Shown here: in pieces, positions 36,766-44,900 of the stretch
Layout of the letters: every line of letters starts with the position of its first letter
Position numbering within the stretch: the first letter of the stretch is position 1
Notes under the pieces: generated by a model
What the model was told of the DNA's origin: nothing
The model's database searches: none
Seen by the model: only the letters and a program-made list of their open reading frames with translations
Source: Archangium gephyra
Lineage (GTDB): Bacteria; Myxococcota; Myxococcia; Myxococcales; Myxococcaceae
DNA length: 64,000 nucleotides
Reading direction: 5' to 3'
NCBI RefSeq assembly: GCF_001027285.1
Contig: NZ_CP011509.1
Coordinates: forward strand, 5,030,501 to 5,094,500
Position numbers and translations under genes: made by a program

Positions 36766-37275
36766 TTGACTACGAACGATGCTCCTCGTGGAGCACCCAA
36801 GAAGTCGTTGGTGGTGCTTGGACTGGTCGCGCTGGGCGCGGGCTTGTTCCTGGTTTGTGGTCTGCCCCCCTTCCGGTCCATGAGGGAGCACGACGAGCGG
36901 CTTGCTCGAATCGAGCAGGAACTGCTGCGACTCCCACTTCCAGAAGGCACGGAGCGGCTTGGGGTGTACTCGCGCGTGGGTCTGCTCTCGGGAGGAGGTA
37001 ATCATTGTGACTATGTTTCCGTGATGGCCCTCCGAGGGAATGTGGAGCGGACCGCGCTGGAGGCTCTGTACCGCCAGCAGACGGTGTCTTCGCCAGACGG
37101 ATATGCACTCGAGATCCGGATAGGAGCAGGCGGACTCCAACCCGCGCCAGAGTATGAGGATGCCCTGCTGGCTCGCGAATGGATGGATGCATTTCAGGTG
37201 GACGGGCAGCAGGTCAGGGTCGTGTACGTGTTCGATGCGGGACTGAACCCAGATGGGGACCCTCGCTGTCATTGA
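36766..37275 (+). CDS. Membrane-anchored protein of unknown function
   Basis: 169 residues starting from TTG 36766, without a clear ribosome binding site. One N-terminal helix (LVVLGLVALGAGLFLVCGL) is followed by an outside domain with no family I recognise. GC content is visibly lower than in neighbouring genes. It starts 20 bases after the terminator and ends 36 bases before the transglycosylase-like gene, so the two are likely cotranscribed. A membrane-bound partner or inhibitor of the next protein is a guess. Confidence 0.6.
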   Translation: MTTNDAPRGAPKKSLVVLGLVALGAGLFLVCGLPPFRSMREHDERLARIEQELLRLPLPEGTERLGVYSRVGLLSGGGNHCDYVSVMALRGNVERTALEALYRQQTVSSPDGYALEIRIGAGGLQPAPEYEDALLAREWMDAFQVDGQQVRVVYVFDAGLNPDGDPRCH

Positions 37276-37311
37276 GTACGCTTCGGGCTTCAAGAAGAGG
37301 GGGGGCAGTTC

Positions 37312-38214
37312 ATGGATGAAAAGCGAATGGCTGGCGCCGGGGGGCACTGCGCGAGCCACACAGCGCAACCCACGCTCTCTCAAGAAGCGAGGGGCAAGGC
37401 ACTCCTGAAGGCTCAACGGGTTTCAGTGGAGGCCATGGATGCGGAGGCCTTCTTCAAGTGGCCCAAAACAGCACGGATCAAGTGGTATTGCTCCACGCTC
37501 TGCGCATATCAGGACCAGTTGTTCGAGAGCTCGCGCCGGAACAACGTGCCCGCGCAACTCATCGCGGCCTGCATCCTCAATGAATTGGCGGATATCAAGT
37601 TTCAGGATGTATGGCAGGAGCGGCTGGGCGCGATAAAGGGCTCCCTGGGGCCTGCGCAGATGCAAGTCCAGACGGCCACGGAGTTCGGGCACGTCGATGT
37701 TCCCCGAGAAGTTCTCGAGCGCAATGATGCAGCGAACAGGTTCCAGCCAGAACCTCCCCTCGTTTCGGATGGGTACTCACCTCCGCCGCCCCGGGATCTG
37801 CTCTTGCGCTCCTATGTGGCTGGGCGTTTGAAGATCATGCAGGTGGGCATCGAGGCGGTCGCGCGGGAACTCGCGAGGCTGTTGACCTTGATGGCGAAAC
37901 ACAAGACGAAATCGTGGCAGCAGCAGCATGGTTTCAATGCCCCGGCGCCCGCGGTGGCGCCCCACCCCCATGCCTTCTTCCAGAAGAACAGCTTCCGGGG
38001 CGCCACGGACAATGAACGGTTCGAGCAGCTGTGTGACTCGCTCATTGCCGCGTACAACTCTCCGGACATCATCATCGCGATGAACCCGGGAAAATCCGTT
38101 CTGCTCGGTGGCGCCAGTGGCGCGCCCCCCTACCTCGATGCGCGCCAGCATGGCTTCAACGGCGCCACGATCGGATGGGACATCTTCACTGAAGGGCTGT
38201 TTGTGCAGCCCTGA
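37312..38214 (+). CDS. Uncharacterised protein with a lytic-transglycosylase-like segment
   Basis: 300 residues, no signal peptide. The middle part (about 74-125) reads RNNVPAQLIAACILNELAD followed by GSLGPAQMQVQTATEFG. The order helix with a Glu, then Gly-Ser-x-Gly-x-x-Q-x-x-x-x-T-A, resembles soluble lytic transglycosylases, where that Glu is the acid catalyst. The C-terminal half is unassigned and rich in His/Pro/Gly. GGGGGG precedes ATG 37312. Cytoplasmic location with a peptidoglycan-enzyme-like core would fit a secreted effector or phage-type enzyme, but this is only suggestive. Convergent with the DUF1963 gene, two bases apart. Confidence 0.6.
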   Translation: MDEKRMAGAGGHCASHTAQPTLSQEARGKALLKAQRVSVEAMDAEAFFKWPKTARIKWYCSTLCAYQDQLFESSRRNNVPAQLIAACILNELADIKFQDVWQERLGAIKGSLGPAQMQVQTATEFGHVDVPREVLERNDAANRFQPEPPLVSDGYSPPPPRDLLLRSYVAGRLKIMQVGIEAVARELARLLTLMAKHKTKSWQQQHGFNAPAPAVAPHPHAFFQKNSFRGATDNERFEQLCDSLIAAYNSPDIIIAMNPGKSVLLGGASGAPPYLDARQHGFNGATIGWDIFTEGLFVQP

Positions 38215-38216
38215 CG

Positions 38217-39029
38217 TCAGCCGCACGCCCAGCCGAGCGCGAGGACCTCGGGGTGGTTGGGGCAGCGCGTGATGTGGGCGGTTCCCAGGTCGCCCCACAT
38301 GAGCGGGAGGTTGTGCTCGGAATCAATCTGGAACACGTACTCCATCCGCGTCTTGCACTGGGGGCACTCCGGATACTCCACGCCCTGGATCCAATGCGGC
38401 CAGCCCAGCAGCTTGTCCCCCATCGACGCGTTGGCGACGGTCTCCGCCTCCAGATCGTGGATTCCGATGGGCGGAGCGTCGAGCCCGAGCTCCGCACACC
38501 GGATCCGGACCGTGTTCGCCTCGAAGTCGTAGTCGAAGTCGAGCCCGAGCTCCTCGTGCTCGGCGGCGGAGGGGAGGTCCTCGGCCTGCTTCCAGCCGGA
38601 GATCTCCTTGGGAGGAAACGGCTTCCCGGCCGGCGCGGCCATGTTCCCATGCCCCACGTCGATGATGCGGAGCCGATGCGCCTCGCTGAAGGGAGACCAC
38701 CCGTCGCACTCCTGCTCGCAGTCCTCGTGCTCGCAGTAGAACGCCTGCAGCAGCCCCGGCCCGAGCCGCTGCCGCACTTCCTCGGGAAGCGACAACAGGT
38801 TGAGCTGGAGGAGGAGCCGGAGCGGTCGCTTGCAGTTCCCACACGCCGGGTGGCTCTCGCCGCTCGGGAGCCACGGCAGTCCGCCGAATCGCGACCCGTG
38901 GGCGGGCCCGGGCCCGTTCTTCACCTGGGGCAGCCAGGCGGTGCGCCGGTGCTTGTTCCGCCACGGCTCGAGTGCCTTCAGGATCGCTTCCGCCTTCGCC
39001 GCATCATCCGACTTGTCCGAGGGTCCCAT
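38217..39029 (-). CDS. DUF1963 (YwqG-like) protein
   Basis: 270 residues. The YwqG fold is indicated by SRFGGLPWLPSGESHPAC, LLLQLNLLSLPEE and, at the C-terminus, WGDLGTAHITRCPNHPE. CxxC-like pairs (CGNCKRP, CEHEDCEQEC, CPQCKTRMEYV) suggest bound zinc. Function is unknown for the family; it is often compared with immunity-like or SMI1/KNR4-type cytoplasmic proteins. ATG 39029, stands alone on the minus strand. Confidence 0.8.
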   Translation of the reverse strand: MGPSDKSDDAAKAEAILKALEPWRNKHRRTAWLPQVKNGPGPAHGSRFGGLPWLPSGESHPACGNCKRPLRLLLQLNLLSLPEEVRQRLGPGLLQAFYCEHEDCEQECDGWSPFSEAHRLRIIDVGHGNMAAPAGKPFPPKEISGWKQAEDLPSAAEHEELGLDFDYDFEANTVRIRCAELGLDAPPIGIHDLEAETVANASMGDKLLGWPHWIQGVEYPECPQCKTRMEYVFQIDSEHNLPLMWGDLGTAHITRCPNHPEVLALGWACG

Positions 39030-39045
39030 GCCCGCATCCTACCGC

Positions 39046-40452
39046 TCACGCGGGGAAGTTCGCCGTATGAGGAACGCGGGCGACGAAGCGGGTACCTCCT
39101 TCGGGAGGACTCTCCACCACGAGCTCGCCGCCGTGCTTGCGGACGATCTCCCGGCTGATGTGGAGCCCGAGGCCCACGCCGCTCTGATCGCTCCGCAACC
39201 GGTGGAACCGCTCGAAGATGCGCTCGTGCTCTCCGGCGGGAATGCCGTGGCCGTGATCTCGCACCGCCAGGGTGATGGCGTCCGGTTCCCTGTCGAGCTC
39301 GACTTCGATCCGCGTCCCGGGAGGGCTGTATTTCCTCGCGTTGTCGAGCAGGTTGATCAGCACCTGCTCCATGCGCAGCGGATCGATGACCGCCTCGACC
39401 TTGCCGGAGTCTCGCACGTGCACGGTGTGCTCCGGCGCCAGGGCCTGCATCTGCTCGGCCACCTCCCGGACCAGCGTGGAGACATCACTCGGGACGAGCG
39501 TCAGGGGCAACCGGTCCGAGTCGAGCCGCGCCGTGTCGAGCACCTGTTCGATCAACTTCGCCTGACGCGTGGCCTGGCGGGCGACGAGCTCCAGACTGCG
39601 CCGGAGCCAGTCCGGGTCCACCTCTTGCGCCTTGTTGAGCTTGCGCAGCGCGGCCTGCGTGTACGCGAGCATGCTGGTCAGCGGCGTCCGCAGCTCGTGG
39701 GCGAGCATCGACAGCAGCGCGTCCTTGGCCTGGGCGGAGGCGGTGGCCTCGGCCTGGGCGGCCCGGGCGGAGACGAGCTCGTGCCGCTGCACCTCGGCCG
39801 CGCGCACGCGCTCGAGCTGCTCCAGCATCCACTTCATGCGCGTGTCGGCGGCGGCGCCGTCGATCACCGCGGCCGGCGGCTCGTAGTAGAGGTTGTCGTA
39901 GGCCACCTCTCCCACGGCGACCCACGGGTGGACGCGCATGGCGTCGTGGCAGACCGCCGCGGGGAAGCGCGAGCGGTTGTACATGCAGACGGCCACCAGC
40001 GGCTCGCCCGGGTACAGGTTGTTCCCGAGCGCCTCGTAGTGGATGAGCTTGTTGGCGCCCACCCCCAGCTGCAGCGCCCAGGTCATCTCGGCGACGATGC
40101 GCAGGCCGGTGAAGCCCTCCGCCAGCGTCCGCGCGATGGTCTGGCGCACGTAGGCGATCATCGCGGTGGGATCGAACTCCCCGTCGGGAAAGGACACCTC
40201 CCACCGGTTGACCAGCACCAGGGCCCCGCGCTCGCGCTGCCGCGCCACGTCCACCCCGGCTGCCTCCAGGCTGCGCTCGATGCGGGCGGGATCGTGCTCA
40301 CCCACGACATAGACACAGCGCTCCCCGGCTTCGAACGCCAGGGCGGCGTAGGGCGCCACGAGCGCGAGGGGATCCTCCTGCTCGTCGTAGAGGAGGCAGG
40401 CGTGCTGCCCCCGCTGTAGCTGCCGCACGCAGCCGAGACTCGAATGCTCCAT
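39046..40452 (-). CDS. Sensor histidine kinase with N-terminal MEDS domain
   Basis: 468 residues, soluble. Residues about 12-180 form a MEDS/DcmR-type sensory domain (GQHACLLYDEQEDPLALVAPY, VYVVGEHDP, FTGLRIVAEMTWAL), related to P-loop/KaiC-like folds. Then a short coiled coil, HisKA with the phospho-His in MLAHELRTPLTSMLAY, and a catalytic domain (NLLDNARKYS, DHGHGIP, GVGLGLHISREI). The ATG 40452 is chosen since the domain starts at once. No response regulator is adjacent. The ligand is unknown; DcmR itself responds to dichloromethane. Confidence 0.88.
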   Translation of the reverse strand: MEHSSLGCVRQLQRGQHACLLYDEQEDPLALVAPYAALAFEAGERCVYVVGEHDPARIERSLEAAGVDVARQRERGALVLVNRWEVSFPDGEFDPTAMIAYVRQTIARTLAEGFTGLRIVAEMTWALQLGVGANKLIHYEALGNNLYPGEPLVAVCMYNRSRFPAAVCHDAMRVHPWVAVGEVAYDNLYYEPPAAVIDGAAADTRMKWMLEQLERVRAAEVQRHELVSARAAQAEATASAQAKDALLSMLAHELRTPLTSMLAYTQAALRKLNKAQEVDPDWLRRSLELVARQATRQAKLIEQVLDTARLDSDRLPLTLVPSDVSTLVREVAEQMQALAPEHTVHVRDSGKVEAVIDPLRMEQVLINLLDNARKYSPPGTRIEVELDREPDAITLAVRDHGHGIPAGEHERIFERFHRLRSDQSGVGLGLHISREIVRKHGGELVVESPPEGGTRFVARVPHTANFPA

Positions 40453-40639
40453 GGTGGGTGCTCCGCATCCTCGCCCACGGGGCGGCGAGTCCAATCGGCG
40501 CATTGTGCCGCAACGGGTGTTGCGCGTCCGAGCCGATCTCGCACCGGGCGGACCCGGTTCCTAGAGGATTCGACTGCCCGACACTCCGGTCCGCCGAGTG
40601 TAAGGGGAACCCCCCAGCCGCCGGAGGGCTTCCATCCCC

Positions 40640-41458
40640 CTACGTGCCCGCTCGCTCGAACTTCCTGCCACCGAGAGCGTGGATCGTCCGCGTACCGGCG
40701 GTGAACCGGCCCGAGATGCGCGCGCCCCGGGGGATGACGAACTCCCGCCCGGCGCCGAGCTCCATGTCCATGCCATTGATGCGCAGCACGTAGCGGCCTT
40801 CCAGGACCACGAGGTACTCGTCGAACTCCCGCCACTGCTCGCCGGTGTCCGCGTCGCTCTTCGCGTGGCAGAGGGTGAGCTGGGTGCCGTCCGCGCCGTC
40901 GAACACGTAGGCCTCGACACCGGGAATGCGCAGGGAAGCGTCCGCGACGCGGTTGGCCGCGCTCAGCAGGAACGCGGGGAAGCTGCCCAGGCCGAAGCGC
41001 GCGGCGTATTCCGCGTTGAGCGAGGAGAAGCGCTCCTTGTCGAACCCGGCCGCGGGATTCCCGTCCACCGCCGCCTCCAGGTTGTCCAGGCAGAAGTGCC
41101 AGCCCGTGGCGTCGCGGGAGACGTTCGCGCGATCCGCCGGAATGGTGGTGAAGACGAGCAGGCAGCCCTTCCCCTCGGGCTTCAATTCCCACCGCAGCAG
41201 GTCTCCCTCCCACGTGTACTCGAGCACGCGCGGCGGCTCGAACACGGAGATCTTCCCGGTGGTGGGCTCGCCTTCCGCGAAGAAGAAGCGCAGCGCGGCG
41301 CCGGCCTCCCGGGCGCCCTCGATGCGCGCGGGGAACCAGTGGGCCAGCTCCTTGCTGTCCGTGAGGGCGCGCCAGACCTTCTCGGGTGGGTGGGCGAGGC
41401 GCCGCTCGAACCGGAGCTCGACCTTGTTGCCTGTCGTCGTCAGGGTGCCGTGTTTCAT
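40640..41458 (-). CDS. SRPBCC (AHSA1/START) domain fused to a cupin
   Basis: 272 residues. The N-terminal 150 are an AHSA1-type START domain (RRLAHPPEKVWRALTDSKELAHWFP, VLEYTWEGDLLRWEL). The C-terminal part is a small cupin (GEQWREFDEYLVVLEGRYVL, GAGREFVIPRGARISGRF). The ATG overlaps the TGA of the ArsR gene by one base (TGATG), so the two are coupled. ArsR-AHSA1 pairs are common, and the START protein is usually the regulator's target; a cupin added at its end is less usual. Ligand unknown. Confidence 0.87.
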   Translation of the reverse strand: MKHGTLTTTGNKVELRFERRLAHPPEKVWRALTDSKELAHWFPARIEGAREAGAALRFFFAEGEPTTGKISVFEPPRVLEYTWEGDLLRWELKPEGKGCLLVFTTIPADRANVSRDATGWHFCLDNLEAAVDGNPAAGFDKERFSSLNAEYAARFGLGSFPAFLLSAANRVADASLRIPGVEAYVFDGADGTQLTLCHAKSDADTGEQWREFDEYLVVLEGRYVLRINGMDMELGAGREFVIPRGARISGRFTAGTRTIHALGGRKFERAGT

Positions 41459-41811
41459 CACTTCCTCCTTGGGGCCGGGCCGCGGCGGGTGGGGGCGGGC
41501 GGATCGTCCGCCATGGTGTCCAGGTGGCGCTCCAGCGCGTCGAGCCGCCGGGACCACAGCTCGCGGTACGGCGCGAGCCACGAGTCCAGCTCCACGAGCG
41601 GCTCCGGACGCAGGCGGTACAGCCGCCGTTGGGCGTCCTGCTCCACGTCGACCAGTCGAGCATCCTTGAGCACGCGCAGGTGCTTGGACACCGTGGGCTG
41701 GGTCAGCCCGAGCCGGTCCACCAACTCCCCGACGGGACGGCGCCCCTCGCGCAGGAGATCCAGGATGCGGCGGCGGTTCGGCTCCGCCACGACTTCGAAC
41801 GCGCTCAGCAT
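41458..41811 (-). CDS. ArsR-family transcriptional regulator
   Basis: 117 residues. Winged helix: VVAEPNRRRILDLLREGRRP, recognition helix LTQPTVSKHLRVLKDARLV, wing VDVEQDAQRRLYRLRPE; no metal-binding cysteines, so probably not a metal sensor. The start ATG 41811 is placed after the operator repeats; a TTG at 41847 is in frame but coincides with a perfect -35 box (TTGACA). The leader would then be very short or absent. It should repress itself and the fused START-cupin gene. Confidence 0.87.
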   Translation of the reverse strand: MLSAFEVVAEPNRRRILDLLREGRRPVGELVDRLGLTQPTVSKHLRVLKDARLVDVEQDAQRRLYRLRPEPLVELDSWLAPYRELWSRRLDALERHLDTMADDPPAPTRRGPAPRRK

Positions 41812-41816
41812 GCCCC

Positions 41817-41856
41817 TTATATGCGGATTGAGGCATATGCCTGTCAAGGCATATAA
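41817..41856 (-). promoter_or_regulatory. ArsR operator array overlapping its promoter
   Basis: Three related sites: TTATATGC (41817-41824), the 10-bp palindrome GGCATATGCC (41832-41841) and GGCATATAA (41848-41856). The ATATGC cores lie 16-17 bases apart. On the minus strand TTGACA (41847-41842) and a TATA-rich -10 (around 41823-41816) lie within the array, so bound repressor would block RNA polymerase. Confidence 0.75.
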
Positions 41857-41864
41857 AGGGTCGG

Positions 41865-41900
41865 AAAAAAGCCGCGGGCTCCACCTGGAGAGCCCGCGGC
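41865..41900 (-). terminator. Rho-independent terminator of the OmpA-family gene
   Basis: Perfect 11-bp stem GCCGCGGGCTC (41871-41881) / GAGCCCGCGGC (41890-41900) with an 8-base loop; on the minus strand it is followed by TTTTTT (41870-41865). It lies 29 bases past the stop of the minus-strand gene. Confidence 0.92.
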
Positions 41901-41929
41901 CTCACGGTGACGTCAGCGCCCGGGGACGC

Positions 41930-44900
41930 CTACTTCGCTTCTTCCGCCGTCTCGAGGATGGTGAACTCGACGCGGCGGTTGTTCTCACGCCCCGCGGCCG
42001 TCTTGTTGGTGTCCACGGGCTTCGTCTCGCCGTAGCCCACGGCCTCCAGGCGCTCGGCGGCGATGCCCTGCTCCACGAGGAAGCGGCGGACGCTGTTGGC
42101 GCGGCGCTGGGACAGATCCAGGTTGGAGGCGTCATTGCCCTGGCTGTCGGTGTGGCCCTCGATGCGCACCTTGGTGAGCTGCGGATTGGCACGGAGCACC
42201 GCCGCCACCTGCTGCAGCAGCGGGAAGGAGCGCGGCAGCACCACGTCCTTGTTGGTGGCGAAGTACACCTTCTCCAGGATGAGGATCTTCCCGGCCGTCA
42301 CCTGCACCTTGCCCTTGCCCTCGTCCGGGCAGCCGTCCTCGTCGTTCGTGCCGTTGATGACCTCGGCCTCGTTGGGGCACTTGTCCTGGCCATCGGCGAT
42401 GCCATCGCGGTCATTGTCCGGGTCCGGGCAGCCGTCCTCGTCCTGGAAGCCGTCCTTGTCCTCGGGCTTGAGCGGGCACTTGTCCTGACCATCGGTGAGG
42501 CCGTCCTCGTCGTTGTCCGGATCCGGGCAGCCGTCCTCGTCCTGGAAGCCGTCCTTGTCCTCGGGCTCGTTGGGGCACTTGTCCGCCGTATCCACGACGC
42601 CGTCCTGATCGTTGTCCGGATCGGCGCAGCCGTCCTCGTCCTGGAAGCCGTCCTTGTCCTCGGGCTCGTTCGGGCACTGGTCCTGGCCGTCGGTGAGGCC
42701 ATCGCCGTCGGTGTCGATGTCGATCACCACGGGCGTGGGCTCCTTCTTGGGCGGGTCCTCCTCGGTCCAGGAGAGGCCACCCAGGATGCGGATGGCGGGC
42801 ATGCCGTAGCCACGGATGATGCCGCGGCCCACGCCGAGCGTGGCCAGCAGCTTGGGGGTGAAGCGGTACTGGATGGCGCCCTGGAGCTCCAGGGGAAGCT
42901 CCTCGCGCTGCGTCCTCGTGGAAGCCCCGAGGCCAGCGGCGCCCGCGAGCGACGCGAGGCCGGTGAAGCGGTGGCTCTGGATTTCGAACGGGATGGCGGC
43001 GCCGACTCCGTACGTCAGCTCGGGGCCGACGGAGAGGTTGAGCAGCTCCTGGCGCTCGCGGAGGTTGGCGCCCAGGTTGGCCATCAGGCGCGTGCCACCG
43101 CTCAGCGTGTAGTCCGCGGACAGGCGCGGCTGGAGGCCGAGCCCGGCCTGGCCCCGGAAGTCACTGGCACCGCCCGTGGGGAGGATGAGGGGCAGGGCCA
43201 GACCGAGCCGCAGACCCTCGCTCTCCAGGAGCATCACCTTGGGAACGAGCCGCAGGTCCCCCAGGCCACCGCCCCACGCCGTGTCCCGGTTGCCGGTGGG
43301 CGTGATGGCGGTGACGCTCTGCTGCAGGGCGATGGGCAGGGTGAGGCCGACCTCGAAGCGCTCGCCGAGGCCCACGGCACCGACGAGATCGAAGCCGAGC
43401 TGGTTGTCGACGAGCCGCGTGATGAGGGCGTCATTGGCGGGGTTGATGATGACGAGCGGGTCATCCGCGTAGTTGAGGAACAGGCCCGCCCGCCAACGCA
43501 GGTGGCCGGGCACGCCAGCGCCGTGCAGGCCCAGCACGTCCTCCTTGCCGGGCGCGGGCTTGAACTGCTGGGCGTCGATGGCGGTGGAGAGCGAGGGCGT
43601 CTGGGCCTGGGCCGGAAAGCCCGAGACCAGCACCGCCACCGCACCGAGCGCGGCCACCCCACCGGAGGCGGCGCGCGAGGCCCTCCGGGCCAGGGCACCC
43701 GGGCGGCGCGAGAACACCAGCAGCACGAGGGCCGCCCAGAAGCCGAGGGATGGCAGGTTGCCCGGGCCGGTGGCGCCGCAGCCGCTGCCCACCACCTGGA
43801 GCTCATTGTCGTCCCAGGCGTTCAGCGGGCTCGTTCCACGCCCGGCCTCCACACCGTCGTTCACGCCGCCACCATCGGTGTCCGGGTTGAGCGGGTCGCT
43901 CTCGGTGGAGTCCACCTGGCCGTCGTGGTCGGCATCTTCCTGGCCATCGAGCAGACCATCGTCGTCGCTGTCGGCGTCGAGCGGGTTCGTCTTGCTGCCC
44001 GGGTCGGAGTCGGGGACGAAGACGGTCAGGTTCGTGTCGCTGCCCTGGGGCGTGGTGAGGCCCTGCTCGGTGCCGTCCTGGAGGCCATCGTCATCGGTGT
44101 CGGCATCGCGCGGGTGGGTCTCGTTGGGATCCACGACGCCGTCGTGGTCCGCGTCCTCCGTGCCGTCGAGCAGGCCGTCGTCGTCGGAGTCGTCATCGAG
44201 CGGGTTCGTGCCGCCGGTGTTGACCTCGATACCGTCCAGGATGCCGTCATCGTCGCTGTCGGGGTCGTTCGGATCGGTGCCGATCGCGAGCTCCTCGGCG
44301 TCGCCGATGCCGTCGTTGTCGCTATCGCTCGCCACGGAGACCGTCACCGAGTCGGTGTTGTTGCCGGGAGCCGGGTCGGCCGTATCCGAGCCCACGCTCA
44401 CCGTGGCGTCGATCGAGCTGCCCCCGGTCGTGGGAATCACCCGGAGGGAGAGTGCCGGAGCGCCGCCGGGAGGCTGGCTCGGCAGGGTGCAGGTGACGAC
44501 ACCCGCGGCCTCGGCGCAGCTCCAGCCAGTGCCCGTGCCGCTGACGAAGGTGGAGCCCGCGGGAACGGGGAAGGTGACCACCACGTTGGACGCGGTGCTC
44601 GGGCCGGCGTTGGTCACATCAACGGAGTAGGTGAAGGGGACGCCTTCGACGGCGGGCTCGGTCTGCTCCGTGAGCGTCACGGAGAGGTCCGCCTGGGGGA
44701 ACGCCAGCGTGTCGCTGTCGCTGGCCGAGTTGTTCTCGGGCGCGAAGTCGCTCACGTCCGCCGGGACGCCGATGGAGCCCGTCACCACCAGCGTGCCCGT
44801 GGCCGAGGGCGACACAGCCGCGTTGAGCGCATACGTGAGCGAGCCACCGGGAGGCAGGGTGACGTTCGTGGAGAGGGCACCCGTGCCGCTGGCGGCAGGG

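Noticed and set aside
41812-41847. N-terminal extension of the ArsR regulator to TTG 41847
   Set aside because: That TTG is part of a TTGACA -35 element and the stretch carries operator repeats.
42330-42720. Short tandem repeats in the DNA, considered as a CRISPR or satellite array
   Set aside because: They are in frame and encode thrombospondin type 3 calcium-binding repeats (for example DKDGFQDEDGCPDPDND).
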